From Crocinitomix sp. (lineage in GTDB: Bacteria; Bacteroidota; Bacteroidia; Flavobacteriales_D; Crocinitomicaceae), in assembly GCA_015662905.1 (NCBI GenBank), contig DQTE01000244.1, forward strand, positions 1 through 34,829: a stretch of DNA of 34,829 bases. The letters run 5' to 3'. Made by a program: the position numbers and the translations under genes. The first letter of the stretch is position 1, and the number at the start of each line of letters is the position of its first letter. Of the stretch, positions 10,023 through 19,930 are shown piece by piece. The notes under the pieces are model-generated. The model was not told the origin of the DNA. It worked only from the letters and a program-made list of their open reading frames with translations, and did not search any database.

Positions 10023-10310
10023 TTACCAACTTGCTTTAGTTATCCCTGGAATTTGTCCAGATAAAGCCATTTCTCTAAACGTAACCCTTGAAATACCAAA
10101 TTGTCTCATATAACCTCTTGGTCTTCCTGTTAAATTACATCTATTATGAACTCTAATTTTCATAGAATTTCTAGGTAATTTTTGCAAAGCCATCATTGCA
10201 TCCCAATCACCCTCATTTGCTGCTTTTCTTAAAGCTTCTCTTTTTTCAGCGTATTTTTTTGCCATTGCAATTCTTTTACGCTCTCTAGCTTTCATTGATT
10301 CTTTAGCCAT
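10023..10310 (-). CDS. rpsN: 30S ribosomal protein S14 (zinc-free type)
   Basis: S14 is in the head of the small subunit near the A site. The 95 residues have the long zinc-free architecture: a basic helical N-terminus ([20 protein letters not shown]) and the conserved C-terminus [20 protein letters not shown] ending KASW. Only one cysteine is present, so the zinc ribbon is absent. It is a few residues longer than the usual 89, with the additional sequence around NEGDWDAMM (about 33-41). It starts 4 bases after rplE. Confidence 0.97.
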   Translation of the reverse strand: MAKESMKARERKRIAMAKKYAEKREALRKAANEGDWDAMMALQKLPRNSMKIRVHNRCNLTGRPRGYMRQFGISRVTFREMALSGQIPGITKASW

Positions 10311-10314
10311 ACTT

Positions 10315-10866
10315 CTATTTTTTTACAAATGGAAAACCAAACTCACCAAAAAGAGCTCTTGCTTCTTCATCTGAGTCAGTTGAAGTTACAAAGGTAATAT
10401 CCATTCCGAATATTTTATTTACTTTATCAATATCTATTTCTGGAAAAATGATATGTTCTTTTATTCCCATATTATAGTTACCTCTACCATCAAATCCTTT
10501 AGGGTTAATTCCTCTAAAATCTCTTGTTCTTGGTAAGGAAACAGAAATGAAACGATCTAAAAATTCATACATTTTTTCTCCTCTAAGAGTAACTTTTACT
10601 CCTACTGGCATTCCTTTTCTTAATTTGAAATTAGAAATATCTTTCTTGGAATTAGTAACAACAGCTTTTTGTCCAGCAATTATTGACATATCGTTAACAG
10701 CTGATTCAATTAATTTTTTATCAGATGTTGCAGCCCCTATTCCTTGTGATAATACAATTTTTTCTAATTTAGGAATACGCATAGACGATTTAAAACCAAA
10801 CTTTTCTTTTAAAGCTTTACTGATTTCTTTATCGTATTTTTCTTTAAGTCTCGGTGTATAACTCAT
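10315..10866 (-). CDS. rplE: 50S ribosomal protein L5
   Basis: L5 binds 5S rRNA in the central protuberance and forms a bridge to S13. The 183 residues begin with the N-terminal helix ([20 protein letters not shown]) and contain the signature [14 protein letters not shown] (about 30-43), then [20 protein letters not shown] and the ending [15 protein letters not shown]. Its ATG overlaps the rplX stop by one base (TAATG), so translation of the two is likely coupled. Confidence 0.98.
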   Translation of the reverse strand: MSYTPRLKEKYDKEISKALKEKFGFKSSMRIPKLEKIVLSQGIGAATSDKKLIESAVNDMSIIAGQKAVVTNSKKDISNFKLRKGMPVGVKVTLRGEKMYEFLDRFISVSLPRTRDFRGINPKGFDGRGNYNMGIKEHIIFPEIDIDKVNKIFGMDITFVTSTDSDEEARALFGEFGFPFVKK

Positions 10867-11180
10867 TACTTAATTACCTCCCCTGTTTTTTTAGAATATC
10901 TAACTTTTTTTCCATTATCGACTTTATAACCTGTTTTGGTAGCTACTCCATTAACCACTAACATTACATTAGAAATATGGATGCCAGCAGGTTTTTCAAC
11001 TATTCCTCCTTGAGGATTAGATGCACTAGGCTTCACATGTTTTTTTATCATGTTTACACCTTCAACGATAACACGGTCTTTTTTTCTATCTATTGAAAGG
11101 ATTTCTCCTTCACTACCTTTGGCTTTACCTGAAATAACCTTCACGGTATCGCCAACTTTTACGTGTAACTTTTTCTGCAT
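10866..11180 (-). CDS. rplX: 50S ribosomal protein L24
   Basis: An assembly-initiating large-subunit protein located near the tunnel exit. The 104 residues hold the KOW motif ([20 protein letters not shown], about 7-26) and the following [10 protein letters not shown] and [13 protein letters not shown] stretches. The length is normal. It starts 11 bases after rplN, and its stop codon shares a base with the rplE start. Confidence 0.97.
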   Translation of the reverse strand: MQKKLHVKVGDTVKVISGKAKGSEGEILSIDRKKDRVIVEGVNMIKKHVKPSASNPQGGIVEKPAGIHISNVMLVVNGVATKTGYKVDNGKKVRYSKKTGEVIK

Positions 11181-11191
11181 TTCCTTAATTT

Positions 11192-11560
11192 TTAAAGTAC
11201 TTCAGGTGCTAATGAAACGATCTTCATGAACTGTTTGTCTCTTAATTCACGTGCTACAGGACCAAAGATACGTGTGCCTCTCATTTCCCCAGCAGTGTTT
11301 AATAACACAACTGCATTGTCATCAAATCGAATATAAGAACCATCTTGTCTTCTTACTTCTTTTTTAGTTCTAACTATTACTGCTTTGGTAACTTGTCCTT
11401 TTTTGACATTACCAGCTGGTATAGCGCTTTTAATTGTAACAACAATTTTGTCACCTATTGAAGCGTAACGTCTTTTAGTACCTCCTAGTACTCTAATACA
11501 TAACACTTCTTTAGCTCCGCTATTGTCTGCTACTGCTAATCTACTTTCTTGTTGGATCAT
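11192..11560 (-). CDS. rplN: 50S ribosomal protein L14
   Basis: L14 lies at the subunit interface and contacts 16S rRNA. The 122 residues begin [20 protein letters not shown] and contain [19 protein letters not shown] and the signature [20 protein letters not shown] (about 53-72), ending [10 protein letters not shown]. Length and ends match the bacterial family exactly. It follows rpsQ by 12 bases. Confidence 0.98.
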   Translation of the reverse strand: MIQQESRLAVADNSGAKEVLCIRVLGGTKRRYASIGDKIVVTIKSAIPAGNVKKGQVTKAVIVRTKKEVRRQDGSYIRFDDNAVVLLNTAGEMRGTRIFGPVARELRDKQFMKIVSLAPEVL

Positions 11561-11572
11561 CTTTTTACTAAA

Positions 11573-11830
11573 TTATTTTGCTCTTTCCACAATTTCTACT
11601 AATCTCCAACACTTATTTTTACTAAGTGGTCTTGTTTCCATGATTCTAACTGTATCACCAATGTTACAGTCATTTTTTTCATCATGGGCGACAAATTTAG
11701 TAGTTTTTTTGACAAACTTACCATACTTTTCGTGTTTTACTTTTCTTTCTACAGAAACAACGATAGATTTTTCCATCTTATCGCTAGTAACAACACCGAT
11801 TCTTTCTTTTCTTAAATTTCTTTTTTCCAT
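11573..11830 (-). CDS. rpsQ: 30S ribosomal protein S17
   Basis: A primary 16S rRNA-binding OB-fold protein. The 85 residues begin [20 protein letters not shown] and hold the core [20 protein letters not shown] and the signature [20 protein letters not shown] (about 57-76). The length is normal. It starts 29 bases after rpmC and precedes rplN by 12 bases. Confidence 0.97.
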   Translation of the reverse strand: MEKRNLRKERIGVVTSDKMEKSIVVSVERKVKHEKYGKFVKKTTKFVAHDEKNDCNIGDTVRIMETRPLSKNKCWRLVEIVERAK

Positions 11831-11859
11831 TACAGAATGTGTTTTATTAATTTAAAAAA

Positions 11860-12054
11860 TTAAGCTTGAAGCTCTCTTTTTTTTAATTCTGTTTTTAAAC
11901 GTGCAATATCTTTTCTGTCCGTTCTTAACTGTAAAGGATTTTCTAAAGGAGAAATTTGGTGAGATAAAACAAGCTTGTTATATTTTGCTTGCATTTCAAC
12001 AATCTTCTCTTTCAAATCATTTACCGATAAACCTTTAATCTCTTCTGACTTCAT
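11860..12054 (-). CDS. rpmC: 50S ribosomal protein L29
   Basis: A two-helix protein near the tunnel exit that helps form the docking site for trigger factor and SRP. The 64 residues have the expected helix-turn-helix pattern, with LSVNDLKEKIVEMQAKYNKL in the first helix and TDRKDIARLKTELKKREL in the second. The length is typical. It lies 11 bases after rplP and 29 bases before rpsQ. Confidence 0.96.
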   Translation of the reverse strand: MKSEEIKGLSVNDLKEKIVEMQAKYNKLVLSHQISPLENPLQLRTDRKDIARLKTELKKRELQA

Positions 12055-12065
12055 CTCAATTTTTT

Positions 12066-12485
12066 TTATTCAGTGTAATCTTTTCTAGTAACAAATTTAC
12101 ATTTAACTGGAAGTTTTTGAGCAGCTAGACGCATTGCTTCTTGCGCAGTTTCTCTATTTACTCCTTCGCATTCAAATAAAATTCTACCAGGTCTAACAAC
12201 AGCAACCCAATGGTCTGGTGCTCCTTTACCTTTACCCATTCTTACCTCAGCGGGTTTTTTAGTAACAGGTTTATCAGGAAATATTCTAATCCAAACTTTA
12301 CCTTGTCTTTTCATGTATCTGGTAACTGCAATACGAGACGCTTCAATTTGTCTTGAAGTTATCCATCCTGGTTGCACTGTTTTTAATCCAAAATCACCAA
12401 AAGCAATTTGGCTACCTCTTTGAGCTAAACCTCTGTTTCTGCCTTTTTGCGCTTTTCTGAACTTTGTTCTTTTAGGTTGTAACAT
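12066..12485 (-). CDS. rplP: 50S ribosomal protein L16
   Basis: L16 organises the A-site region of the large subunit. The 139 residues begin [19 protein letters not shown] and contain [20 protein letters not shown], the signature [20 protein letters not shown] (about 82-101) and [20 protein letters not shown]. Start, length and motifs are standard. It follows rpsC by 21 bases. Confidence 0.98.
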   Translation of the reverse strand: MLQPKRTKFRKAQKGRNRGLAQRGSQIAFGDFGLKTVQPGWITSRQIEASRIAVTRYMKRQGKVWIRIFPDKPVTKKPAEVRMGKGKGAPDHWVAVVRPGRILFECEGVNRETAQEAMRLAAQKLPVKCKFVTRKDYTE

Positions 12486-12506
12486 AATAGTACTCCTTTA
12501 AATTCT

Positions 12507-13217
12507 TTATTTCTTATTTCTTCTATTGAAGTTTCCGCCACCTTTTCTTCCTTTTTTTTGTTGTAAACCAACATTAGGAGATAAGTCTCTTTTTCCGTAA
12601 ACTTCACCTTTACAAATCCACACCTTAATTCCTATTCTACCATAGGTTGTGTGTGCTTCAGATAATGCATAATCAATGTCAGCTCTAAAAGTATGTAAAG
12701 GTGTTCTACCTTCTTTATACATTTCAGCTCTAGCCATCTCAGCTCCATTTAATCTTCCACTAATTTTAACTTTAATACCTTCAGCTCCCATTCTCATGGT
12801 AGAAGCAATTGACATTTTTATGGCTCTACGGAAAGAAATTCTACCTTCAATTTGTCTTGCTATACTGTCAGCAACAAGTTTAGCATCAAGTTCAGGTCTT
12901 TTTATTTCAAAGATGTTGATTTGTACATCTTTTCCAGTTAATTTTTTTAATTCTTCTTTAAGTTTATCAACTTCTTGACCACCTTTACCAATAATTACTC
13001 CTGGTCTTGCAGTATTAATTGTAACTGTTACTAGCTTAATTGTTCTTTCAATAATTATCTTTGAGATACTTGCTTTTGATAAACGAACAAGTAAATATTT
13101 TCTGATTTTATCGTCTTCAACAATTTTTGCAGAATAGTCATTTCCTCCGTACCAATTAGAGTCCCATCCTTTGATGATCCCTAATCTATTTCCTATTGGA
13201 TTAGTTTTTTGTCCCAT
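12507..13217 (-). CDS. rpsC: 30S ribosomal protein S3
   Basis: S3 forms part of the mRNA entry channel and helicase in the 30S head. The 236 residues begin [21 protein letters not shown] type-2 KH domain follows, with the GKGG loop at 77-80 ([14 protein letters not shown]), then the C-terminal domain ([38 protein letters not shown]) and a Lys/Gly-rich tail ending NFNRRNKK. It follows rplV by 4 bases. Confidence 0.98.
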   Translation of the reverse strand: MGQKTNPIGNRLGIIKGWDSNWYGGNDYSAKIVEDDKIRKYLLVRLSKASISKIIIERTIKLVTVTINTARPGVIIGKGGQEVDKLKEELKKLTGKDVQINIFEIKRPELDAKLVADSIARQIEGRISFRRAIKMSIASTMRMGAEGIKVKISGRLNGAEMARAEMYKEGRTPLHTFRADIDYALSEAHTTYGRIGIKVWICKGEVYGKRDLSPNVGLQQKKGRKGGGNFNRRNKK

Positions 13218-13221
13218 TCGT

Positions 13222-13620
13222 TTATTTATTTACGCTATCTACAATGATAGTTGTATGATTAGATCTTTTTCTTATTCTATGAGCTCTACCCTGAGGTGCT
13301 GGTTGAATTCTTTTAAGCATTCCTGCGTTATCAACTTTTACCATTGAAACAACAAGTGTTTCATCCTCAATGTTCTTATCCTCATTTTTTATTTCCCAGT
13401 TAGCGATAGCAGAACGCAACAAAGTTGCTAATCTGCTAGATGCTTCTTTAGGATTATGTTGCAAAATGTTTAAAGCTTTATTTACTTCTACACCTCTAAC
13501 AAGATCTGCAACCAATCTCATTTTTCTTGCAGGGATAGGACAATTTCGCAATTTTGCAATTGCTATGTTCATTTTCTCTGCTTTTAGTTTTTCAGCTTTT
13601 AATCTTTTTCTAGCCCCCAT
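13222..13620 (-). CDS. rplV: 50S ribosomal protein L22
   Basis: L22 contacts all six 23S rRNA domains, and its beta-hairpin lines the exit tunnel. The 132 residues begin [17 protein letters not shown], a Bacteroidota-style N-terminal extension, then the core [17 protein letters not shown] (about 27-43) and the tunnel hairpin with [20 protein letters not shown] (about 96-115), whose tip and flanks look intact. It follows rpsS by 20 bases. Confidence 0.97.
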   Translation of the reverse strand: MGARKRLKAEKLKAEKMNIAIAKLRNCPIPARKMRLVADLVRGVEVNKALNILQHNPKEASSRLATLLRSAIANWEIKNEDKNIEDETLVVSMVKVDNAGMLKRIQPAPQGRAHRIRKRSNHTTIIVDSVNK

Positions 13621-13640
13621 TATCTTATTATTTTAGACTA

Positions 13641-13913
13641 TTATTTCTTTTTCTTTTTATCTGCGTGTCCTCTGAAAGTTCTCGTTGGAGAAAATTCACC
13701 TAATTTATGACCTACCATATTTTCAGTAACAAAAACGGGAATAAATTTATTTCCATTGTGCACTGCAAAAGTAAGCCCAACAAAATCAGGAGTTATAGTT
13801 GACGCTCTTGACCAAGTTTTAATCACTGTCTTTTTTTGTGATTCTTGTGCTTCTTCAACTCTTTTCATTAACTTGTAATGAACAAAAGGTGGTTTTTTTA
13901 ACGATCTACTCAT
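13641..13913 (-). CDS. rpsS: 30S ribosomal protein S19
   Basis: S19 is in the 30S head and works with S13. The 90 residues begin [15 protein letters not shown] and contain [20 protein letters not shown] and the signature [20 protein letters not shown] (about 62-81), ending in a Lys run. Length and motifs are standard. It follows rplB by 3 bases, suggesting translational coupling. Confidence 0.98.
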   Translation of the reverse strand: MSRSLKKPPFVHYKLMKRVEEAQESQKKTVIKTWSRASTITPDFVGLTFAVHNGNKFIPVFVTENMVGHKLGEFSPTRTFRGHADKKKKK

Positions 13914-13916
13914 AAC

Positions 13917-14744
13917 TTATTTTTTCTTTTTTCTTTCAATGATATACTTATCAGAGTACTTTTTCTTATTTCTTGTTTTGAATCCTTTAGCTGGTATTCC
14001 GTTTCTAGATCTTGGGTGTCCTCCAGACTGACGTCCTTCACCACCACCCATTGGATGATCGACAGGGTTCATAACTACAGCTCTTACTCTTGGTCTTCTA
14101 CCTTTCCATCTACTTCTTCCTGCTTTACCAGATCTTGTTAGCAAGTGCTCTGAGTTAGAAACAGACCCTATTGTTGCCATACAAGTAATTAAAATCATTC
14201 TAGTTTCACCAGAAGGCATTTTTACCACAGCATATTTACCATCTCTAGCGTTTAACTGTGCATACGAACCTGCACTTCTAGCAATTGAAGCCCCTTTTCC
14301 TGGTATTAATTCAATATTATGAATCACAGTTCCTAAAGGAATTTCCGATAAAAACAAAGCGTTTCCAACTTCTGGTGCAACACCTTTGCCTGATTTTAAT
14401 ACATCTCCTACTTTTAAACCTTCAGGAGCGATAATATATCTTTTTTCTCCATCTGCGTAGAATAACAATGCAATTAAAGCAGATCTATTTGGATCATATT
14501 CAATGGTTTTAACAGTTGCTGGAATTCCAAATTTCTCTCTTTTAAAATCTATTATTCTGTATTTTTGTTTGTGACCGCCACCAATCTGGCGCATTGTCAT
14601 CTTTCCAGTATTATTTCTACCACCAGATTTCTTTTTGGTAGTTAACAAAGTTTTCTCTGGAGTAGAACAAGTAACTGTAGCGTACTCATTTACAACTTTA
14701 TGTCTTTGTCCTGGAGTTGTTGGTTTTATTTTTCTAACACCCAT
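13917..14744 (-). CDS. rplB: 50S ribosomal protein L2
   Basis: L2 is one of the most conserved large-subunit proteins and is needed for subunit association and peptidyl transferase structure. The 275 residues have an N-terminal OB-like domain and a C-terminal SH3-like domain. The signature [14 protein letters not shown] includes His230, the equivalent of the functionally important E. coli His229. The ending is Lys-rich. It follows rplW by 10 bases. Confidence 0.98.
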   Translation of the reverse strand: MGVRKIKPTTPGQRHKVVNEYATVTCSTPEKTLLTTKKKSGGRNNTGKMTMRQIGGGHKQKYRIIDFKREKFGIPATVKTIEYDPNRSALIALLFYADGEKRYIIAPEGLKVGDVLKSGKGVAPEVGNALFLSEIPLGTVIHNIELIPGKGASIARSAGSYAQLNARDGKYAVVKMPSGETRMILITCMATIGSVSNSEHLLTRSGKAGRSRWKGRRPRVRAVVMNPVDHPMGGGEGRQSGGHPRSRNGIPAKGFKTRNKKKYSDKYIIERKKKK

Positions 14745-14754
14745 CTCTTATTTC

Positions 14755-15051
14755 TTAAATGTTATCATATAATTCAATAGTTTCTCCTTCAGCAACTTGT
14801 ACTACAGCTTTTTTCCATAGTTTAGTTCTTTGGTAAGAGATTCCTTTTGAGGTATATTTTACTTTTGCTTTACCGCCACCATATCTCATGGTTCTAACTT
14901 TTTCAATAGTTACTCCATACATTTCTTCAACGGCTTTTTTTATTTCTAACTTATTTGCATTAACATCAACAACAAAAGAAAATCTATTGTTTAATTCGCT
15001 ATCGTTTGTAGCTTTTTCTGTCAATAAAGGTTTCTTAATTATAACTTTCAT
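14755..15051 (-). CDS. rplW: 50S ribosomal protein L23
   Basis: L23 sits at the tunnel exit and docks trigger factor and SRP. The 98 residues begin MKVIIKKPLLTEKATN, where the LTEKAT motif is the family mark, and include FVVDVNANKLEIKKAVEEMY and the loop region VEKVRTMRYGGGK-like segment around 50-63. The length is normal. It lies 11 bases after rplD. Confidence 0.97.
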   Translation of the reverse strand: MKVIIKKPLLTEKATNDSELNNRFSFVVDVNANKLEIKKAVEEMYGVTIEKVRTMRYGGGKAKVKYTSKGISYQRTKLWKKAVVQVAEGETIELYDNI

Positions 15052-15062
15052 TTTCGTTCCTC

Positions 15063-15689
15063 CTAATTAAGTGTATTTTCGATTTTTTGAACAGCGCCTT
15101 CTAAAAAGACTAATTTGTTAGCGTTCAAAACATCATATGTATTTAAACTATCAGCCGTTACTACCTTTGTTCCTTGAATGTTTCTTGAAGACAAGTAAAC
15201 ATTATCATTATTTGAAGGAAGCACAAAAAGTACTTTATCATATAACAAATTAAGGTTATCTAATAAAGAAGTAAACTCTTTTGTTTTAGGTGCTTTAAAG
15301 TTAAGATCTTCTAACACTAAAATAGAATTTTCTTTTGCTTTATAAGTTAACGCTGATTTTTTAGCTAATTGTTTTACCTTAGAATTAAGTTTAAAGCCAT
15401 AATTTCTTGGTTTTGGTCCGAAAACACGTCCTCCTCCTCTTAAAATTGGTGACTTAATACTCCCCATACGAGCTGTACCTGTACCTTTTTGCTTCTTAAT
15501 TTTCCTAGTACTTCCTGAAATATCTGCTCTTTCTTTAGACTTGTGTGTTCCTTGTCTTTTGTTAGCCAAAATTAACTTTACATCTAAGTAAATGGCATGA
15601 TCATTTGGTTCAATAGCAAAAATTGAATCAGTAAGCTCTACAGACTTTGACGTCTCTTTTCCTTTTGTATCTAATACTTTCAATTTCAT
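15063..15689 (-). CDS. rplD: 50S ribosomal protein L4
   Basis: L4 lines the exit tunnel constriction with L22 and, in E. coli, represses the S10 operon. The 208 residues include the internal loop that enters the tunnel (about 50-95: [40 protein letters not shown]) and the C-terminal alpha/beta domain with [16 protein letters not shown]. The length is normal. Only one base separates it from rplC, which implies translational coupling. Confidence 0.97.
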   Translation of the reverse strand: MKLKVLDTKGKETSKSVELTDSIFAIEPNDHAIYLDVKLILANKRQGTHKSKERADISGSTRKIKKQKGTGTARMGSIKSPILRGGGRVFGPKPRNYGFKLNSKVKQLAKKSALTYKAKENSILVLEDLNFKAPKTKEFTSLLDNLNLLYDKVLFVLPSNNDNVYLSSRNIQGTKVVTADSLNTYDVLNANKLVFLEGAVQKIENTLN

Positions 15690-15690
15690 C

Positions 15691-16308
15691 TTACTTCTTA
15701 ATTAATACGAAAGAACCCTTAGCACCAGGTACAGAACCTTTTACTAAGATTAAATTCTTATCAGTTAATACTTTCATTACTTGTAGATTTTGCTGAGTCA
15801 CTTGGCTTCCACCCATTCTACCTGCCATTCTCATCCCTTTAAATACTCTTGCAGGGTAAGAAGCAGCTCCAATAGAACCAGGCGCTCTTAATCTGTTATG
15901 TTGTCCGTGTGTAGATTGTCCAACACCTCCAAATCCATGTCTTTTAACAACTCCTTGAAAGCCTTTTCCTTTAGAAGTTCCAATCACATCAACAAACGTA
16001 TTTTCTTCAAACACTTCTTCAACTTTGATAATATCTCCTAATTTAGCATTAGGAAAACCATCAAATTCAACAACTTTTCTTTTAGGAGTAGTTTTAGCTT
16101 TTTTGAAGTGTCCTTGCAATGGTTTTGAAGTATTTTTCTCTCTCTTTTCACCATAAGCAAGCTGAACAGCTTCATAGCCATCTTTTTCCACGGTTTTAAC
16201 TTGTGTTACAACACAAGGACCAACTTCTAACACTGTGCATGGTGTTGCCTTACCCTCAACACTGTAGATGCTAGTCATTCCGATTTTTTTTCCAATTAAT
16301 CCTGGCAT
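15691..16308 (-). CDS. rplC: 50S ribosomal protein L3
   Basis: L3 starts large-subunit assembly and reaches close to the peptidyl transferase centre. The 205 residues begin [16 protein letters not shown] and hold the signature [20 protein letters not shown] (about 106-125) and [20 protein letters not shown]. In E. coli a methylated glutamine follows GSIG; here that position is Ala, so the PrmB methylation site is absent. It follows rpsJ by 17 bases. Confidence 0.98.
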   Translation of the reverse strand: MPGLIGKKIGMTSIYSVEGKATPCTVLEVGPCVVTQVKTVEKDGYEAVQLAYGEKREKNTSKPLQGHFKKAKTTPKRKVVEFDGFPNAKLGDIIKVEEVFEENTFVDVIGTSKGKGFQGVVKRHGFGGVGQSTHGQHNRLRAPGSIGAASYPARVFKGMRMAGRMGGSQVTQQNLQVMKVLTDKNLILVKGSVPGAKGSFVLIKK

Positions 16309-16325
16309 TCTTTACTTATTTATAA

Positions 16326-16631
16326 TTAAACTTTAATTTCTACATTTACCCCACTAGGTAATTCAAGCTTCATTAGAGCATCTACAGTCTTAGAAGAAGA
16401 ACTATAAATATCTAATAATCTTTTGTACGAACACAACTTGAATTGCTCTCTCGCTTTTTTATTAACATGTGGAGATTTTAAAACAGTATAAATCTTTTTG
16501 TTGGTTGGTAATGGAATTGGTCCATTAACAATAGCACCAGTAGCTTTAACTGCTTTTACGATTTTCTCTGCTGATTTATCAACTAAGTTGAAATCGTATG
16601 ACTTTAATTTTATTCTTATCTTTTGGCTCAT
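16326..16631 (-). CDS. rpsJ: 30S ribosomal protein S10
   Basis: S10 is in the 30S head and also binds NusB in antitermination complexes. The 101 residues begin [20 protein letters not shown] and contain the signature [20 protein letters not shown] (about 37-56), then [19 protein letters not shown]. The length is typical. It lies 23 bases after fusA with no tuf gene between, a common Bacteroidota arrangement. Confidence 0.98.
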   Translation of the reverse strand: MSQKIRIKLKSYDFNLVDKSAEKIVKAVKATGAIVNGPIPLPTNKKIYTVLKSPHVNKKAREQFKLCSYKRLLDIYSSSSKTVDALMKLELPSGVNVEIKV

Positions 16632-16654
16632 CTTTATAACCTTATTATTTATTC

Positions 16655-18787
16655 TTACTTACCTTTTGATTTTGCAATTACTTCATCTGCAATATTTTTC
16701 GGGCACACATCATAATGTGAAAACTCCATTGTTGAAGTTGCTCTACCAGAAGACATTGTTCTTAATGCAGTAACGTAACCAAACATTTGAGATAAAGGAA
16801 CTTTTGCCTTAATTACTTTTGCACCAGCTCTATCTCCCATTCCTTCCATTTGACCTCTTCTTCTATTCAAATCAGCAACTATATCACCCATATTTTCTTC
16901 AGGTGTTACAATTTCTAACTTCATAATAGGCTCTAACAATACTGGTTTTGCTTGTGGAATAGCATTTCTATAACACATTTTAGCTGCAACCTCAAACGAT
17001 AATTGGTCAGAATCCACAGCATGGTATGATCCATCTACTAACTCTACTTTTAAACTATCCATTGGATAACCAGCTAGTACTCCATTTTTCATTGCTTCTT
17101 TAAAACCTTTTTCTACCGAGGGAACAAATTCTCTAGGAACATTACCACCTTTAATTGAGTTTATAAACTCAAGTCCTGTTTTTTCCTCATCATCTTGTGG
17201 AGATATATTAACGATTATATCTGCAAATTTCCCTCTACCACCAGATTGTTTTTTATAAACCTCTCTAAATTTATTTACAGGAGCAGTTATTTTCTCTTTG
17301 TAAGCAACTTGAGGTTCTCCTTCATTCACTTCAACTTTAAACTCTCTTTTTAATCTATCAATTAAGATTTCAAGGTGTAACTCACCCATTCCTGAAATAA
17401 TAGTTTGACCAGATGATTCATCAGTTCTAACTTGGAAAGTTGGATCTTCTTCTGCTAATTTAGATAAACCTAAACCTAGTTTATCAACATCAGCTTGAGT
17501 TTTAGGCTCTATAGAAATACCAATTACTGGATCTGGGAAAGTCATAGACTCTAATACGATAGGATGTTTTTCATCACACAAAGTATCCCCTGTTCTAATA
17601 TCTTTAAAACCAACACCTGCACCTATGTCACCTGCTTCTATAAAATCGATAGCATTTTGTTTATTTGAGTGCATTTGGAATATTCTTGAAATTCTTTCTT
17701 TTTTAGAAGTTCTTGGGTTATATATGTAAGAACCTGCTGGTATTTTCCCTGAATACATTCTAAAAAAGCATAATCTACCAACAAAAGGGTCTGTAGCAAT
17801 TTTAAATGCTAAAGCTGCTGTTGGTTCATCAGGACTTGGATTTCTAAGTTCTTTTTCCTCTGTAACAGGGTTAACTCCTTCTATTGCATCAGCATCATAA
17901 GGAGAAGGTAAGAAAGCCATTACAGCATCTAAAAGTGTTTGTACTCCTTTATTTTTGAAAGCTGAACCACACATAACTGGTTGAATTGACATATCAATGG
18001 TTGCTTTTCTAATAGCCCCCATCATCTCTTCGGTAGTTATTGACTCTGTATCTTCAAAAAACTTTTCCATTAAAGCTTCATCAGACTCTGCTACAGCTTC
18101 AATTAATTTATCTCTCCACTCATTGCATTCATCAACTAAATCGGCAGGAACTTCATCCTCAGTATAAGTCATTCCCATATCCTCCTCATTCCATCTTATT
18201 GCCTTCATTGTGATTAAATCAACCACACCTTCAAATTCATCTTCAGCACCAATAGGAATTTGTAAAGGAATCGGGGTTCCACCTAATCTTTCCTTAATTT
18301 CAGTTACACATCTCATAAAATCTGCACCAGCTCTATCCATTTTATTTACAAAACAGATTCTTGGCACCTTATATTTGTCTGCTTGCCTCCAAACAGTTTC
18401 AGATTGCGGCTCAACACCAGAGGCAGCGCAAATTAAAGCAACTGCTCCATCCAAAACCCTTAGAGAACGTTCCACCTCAACGGTAAAATCAACGTGTCCT
18501 GGAGTATCTATGATATTAATTCTATATTCCTTAGTAGTTTCTATTGGTTCACCTTGAACTGTTGGGTATTTCCAAAAACAAGTTGTTGCAGCAGAAGTAA
18601 TTGTAATACCTCTCTCTTGCTCTTGCTCCATCCAATCCATTGTAGCAGCACCATCATGCACCTCTCCAATTTTATGGCTTACACCTGTATAATATAAGAT
18701 ACGCTCTGTAGTTGTGGTTTTTCCAGCATCTACGTGAGCCATAATTCCAATGTTTCTTGTATATGATAAATCTCTTTTCTTAGCCAT
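16655..18787 (-). CDS. fusA: Translation elongation factor G
   Basis: GTPase that drives translocation of tRNA and mRNA and, with RRF, ribosome recycling. The 710 residues have the full five-domain EF-G layout. The G domain carries AHVDAGKTT (17-25), the switch I region [13 protein letters not shown] (58-70), DTPGH (94-98) and NKMD (148-151). Later come the domain II-III segments ([20 protein letters not shown]), domain IV ([20 protein letters not shown] region) and domain V ending with [20 protein letters not shown]. It starts 12 bases after rpsG and belongs to the str part of the operon. No sign of the shortened or partner-less forms seen in EF-G paralogues. Confidence 0.98.
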   Translation of the reverse strand: MAKKRDLSYTRNIGIMAHVDAGKTTTTERILYYTGVSHKIGEVHDGAATMDWMEQEQERGITITSAATTCFWKYPTVQGEPIETTKEYRINIIDTPGHVDFTVEVERSLRVLDGAVALICAASGVEPQSETVWRQADKYKVPRICFVNKMDRAGADFMRCVTEIKERLGGTPIPLQIPIGAEDEFEGVVDLITMKAIRWNEEDMGMTYTEDEVPADLVDECNEWRDKLIEAVAESDEALMEKFFEDTESITTEEMMGAIRKATIDMSIQPVMCGSAFKNKGVQTLLDAVMAFLPSPYDADAIEGVNPVTEEKELRNPSPDEPTAALAFKIATDPFVGRLCFFRMYSGKIPAGSYIYNPRTSKKERISRIFQMHSNKQNAIDFIEAGDIGAGVGFKDIRTGDTLCDEKHPIVLESMTFPDPVIGISIEPKTQADVDKLGLGLSKLAEEDPTFQVRTDESSGQTIISGMGELHLEILIDRLKREFKVEVNEGEPQVAYKEKITAPVNKFREVYKKQSGGRGKFADIIVNISPQDDEEKTGLEFINSIKGGNVPREFVPSVEKGFKEAMKNGVLAGYPMDSLKVELVDGSYHAVDSDQLSFEVAAKMCYRNAIPQAKPVLLEPIMKLEIVTPEENMGDIVADLNRRRGQMEGMGDRAGAKVIKAKVPLSQMFGYVTALRTMSSGRATSTMEFSHYDVCPKNIADEVIAKSKGK

Positions 18788-18799
18788 GACTATCTTTAA

Positions 18800-19276
18800 T
18801 TAAAATCTAAAATGAGAGAATGCTTTGTTTGCTTCAGCCATTCTGTGCATATCTTCTTTTTTCTTAAATGCAGATCCTTCTTCTTTAGACGCCGCAATTA
18901 TTTCATTTGCTAATCTTTGCGCCATTGATTTTTCATTTCTCTTACGCGCAAAACCAATTAACCAAGTCATAGCTAACGATTGTTTTCTTCCTTCTCTAAC
19001 TGGTGAAGGTATTTGATACGTGGCCCCTCCAACCCTTCTTGATCTAACTTCAACAGCAGGAGTTATATTCTGCAATGCTTTTTTCCATATATCTAACGCA
19101 ACTTCTTCCTCATTAGATTTTTTTTCTTCAATGATATCTATAGCGTCATAAAAGATTTTATAAGCTGTACTTTTTTTACCGTGTAACATTAAGTTATTTA
19201 CAAACTTAGTCACCAAAACCTCATTAAACTTTGGATCTGGTAAAATTGCGTGTTTTTTTGCTTTTCTTCTTCTCAT
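18800..19276 (-). CDS. rpsG: 30S ribosomal protein S7
   Basis: S7 nucleates assembly of the 30S head and contacts E-site tRNA; in E. coli it regulates the str operon. The 158 residues begin [17 protein letters not shown] and contain [19 protein letters not shown], the signature [20 protein letters not shown] (about 73-92) and the ending [14 protein letters not shown]. The length is close to the family norm of about 156. It follows rpsL by 16 bases. Confidence 0.98.
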   Translation of the reverse strand: MRRRKAKKHAILPDPKFNEVLVTKFVNNLMLHGKKSTAYKIFYDAIDIIEEKKSNEEEVALDIWKKALQNITPAVEVRSRRVGGATYQIPSPVREGRKQSLAMTWLIGFARKRNEKSMAQRLANEIIAASKEEGSAFKKKEDMHRMAEANKAFSHFRF

Positions 19277-19292
19277 TTCTCCTTAGATTTCT

Positions 19293-19667
19293 TTATTTCT
19301 TAGGTCTTTTAGTACCATATTTTGAACGTCTTTGTGTCCTACCTTCAACTCCTGATGTATCAAGTGCACCTCTCACTACGTGATATCTTACTCCTGGCAA
19401 ATCTTTAACCCTTCCTCCTCTAACTAACACGATACTATGTTCCTGTAAATTATGACCTTCTCCTCCGATATAAGCATTAACTTCTTTACCGTTTGTAAGT
19501 CTTACCCTAGCAACTTTTCTCATTGCTGAATTAGGTTTTTTAGGTGTAGTGGTGTAAACTCTTACACATACCCCTCTTCTTTGTGGACATGAGTCTAAAG
19601 CAGCAGACTTTGAAGTCTTAACTTGCTTAACTCTTCCTTTTCTTATTAACTGTTGAATAGTAGGCAT
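19293..19667 (-). CDS. rpsL: 30S ribosomal protein S12
   Basis: S12 is at the decoding centre and sets translational accuracy. The 124 residues begin [12 protein letters not shown] and include [19 protein letters not shown] (39-57) and [17 protein letters not shown]. Lys43 and Lys88, the positions changed in streptomycin-resistant mutants, are the wild-type residues, and Asp89, the site of beta-methylthiolation in E. coli, is present. It is the first gene of the str-S10-spc-alpha block and has a strong promoter about 75 bases upstream. Confidence 0.98.
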   Translation of the reverse strand: MPTIQQLIRKGRVKQVKTSKSAALDSCPQRRGVCVRVYTTTPKKPNSAMRKVARVRLTNGKEVNAYIGGEGHNLQEHSIVLVRGGRVKDLPGVRYHVVRGALDTSGVEGRTQRRSKYGTKRPKK

Positions 19668-19748
19668 ATTTAAACTATCTATTTTTCTTTATTTTATTCT
19701 TTATCTATAATACAATACAAAAATTCCAAATCGTAAAAATTCGGAGTG

Positions 19749-19778
19749 CAAAGGTAAATATTTTTTTTTATAAAACAA
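19749..19778 (-). promoter_or_regulatory. Promoter of the str-S10-spc-alpha operon
   Basis: On the minus strand TACCTTTG (19749-19756) followed by C is a full match to the Bacteroidota -7 box TAnnTTTG, and TTG (19776-19778) lies exactly 19 bases upstream as the -33 box. This gives a 5' leader of about 75 bases before the rpsL ATG. The leader contains gaattttt twice but I see no clear regulatory fold. This is the best-formed promoter in the window and fits the need for very high expression. Confidence 0.85.
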
Positions 19779-19917
19779 CATTTAACTTTATTTTTTTCAT
19801 TTTTTTTCACACAACAATGTTTAAAAACATTTTTTTACGGATAAATTAGCTAAAATTCACGATAATTATGGAATAAAAAATCATCAAAAAACTTTAATAA
19901 ATTACGATTTAATATAC

Positions 19918-19925
19918 TACTTTTG
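19918..19925 (+). promoter_or_regulatory. Putative pcrA promoter, -7 element
   Basis: TACTTTTG matches TAnnTTTG and ends only five bases before the pcrA ATG, so transcription should begin at or next to the start codon. No clear -33 TTG is seen at 19-20 bases. The rest of the divergent gap (19668-19930) is very AT-rich and otherwise shows no genes. Confidence 0.55.
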
Positions 19926-19930
19926 TTGAT

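Noticed and set aside
12425-12607. 60-codon minus frame across the rpsC-rplP junction
   Set aside because: Overlaps both real ribosomal genes in another frame; the composition is a frame-shifted echo of S3 and L16.
16632-16654. Missing tuf gene between fusA and rpsJ
   Set aside because: Not a deletion specific to this genome; the direct fusA-rpsJ arrangement is common in Bacteroidota.
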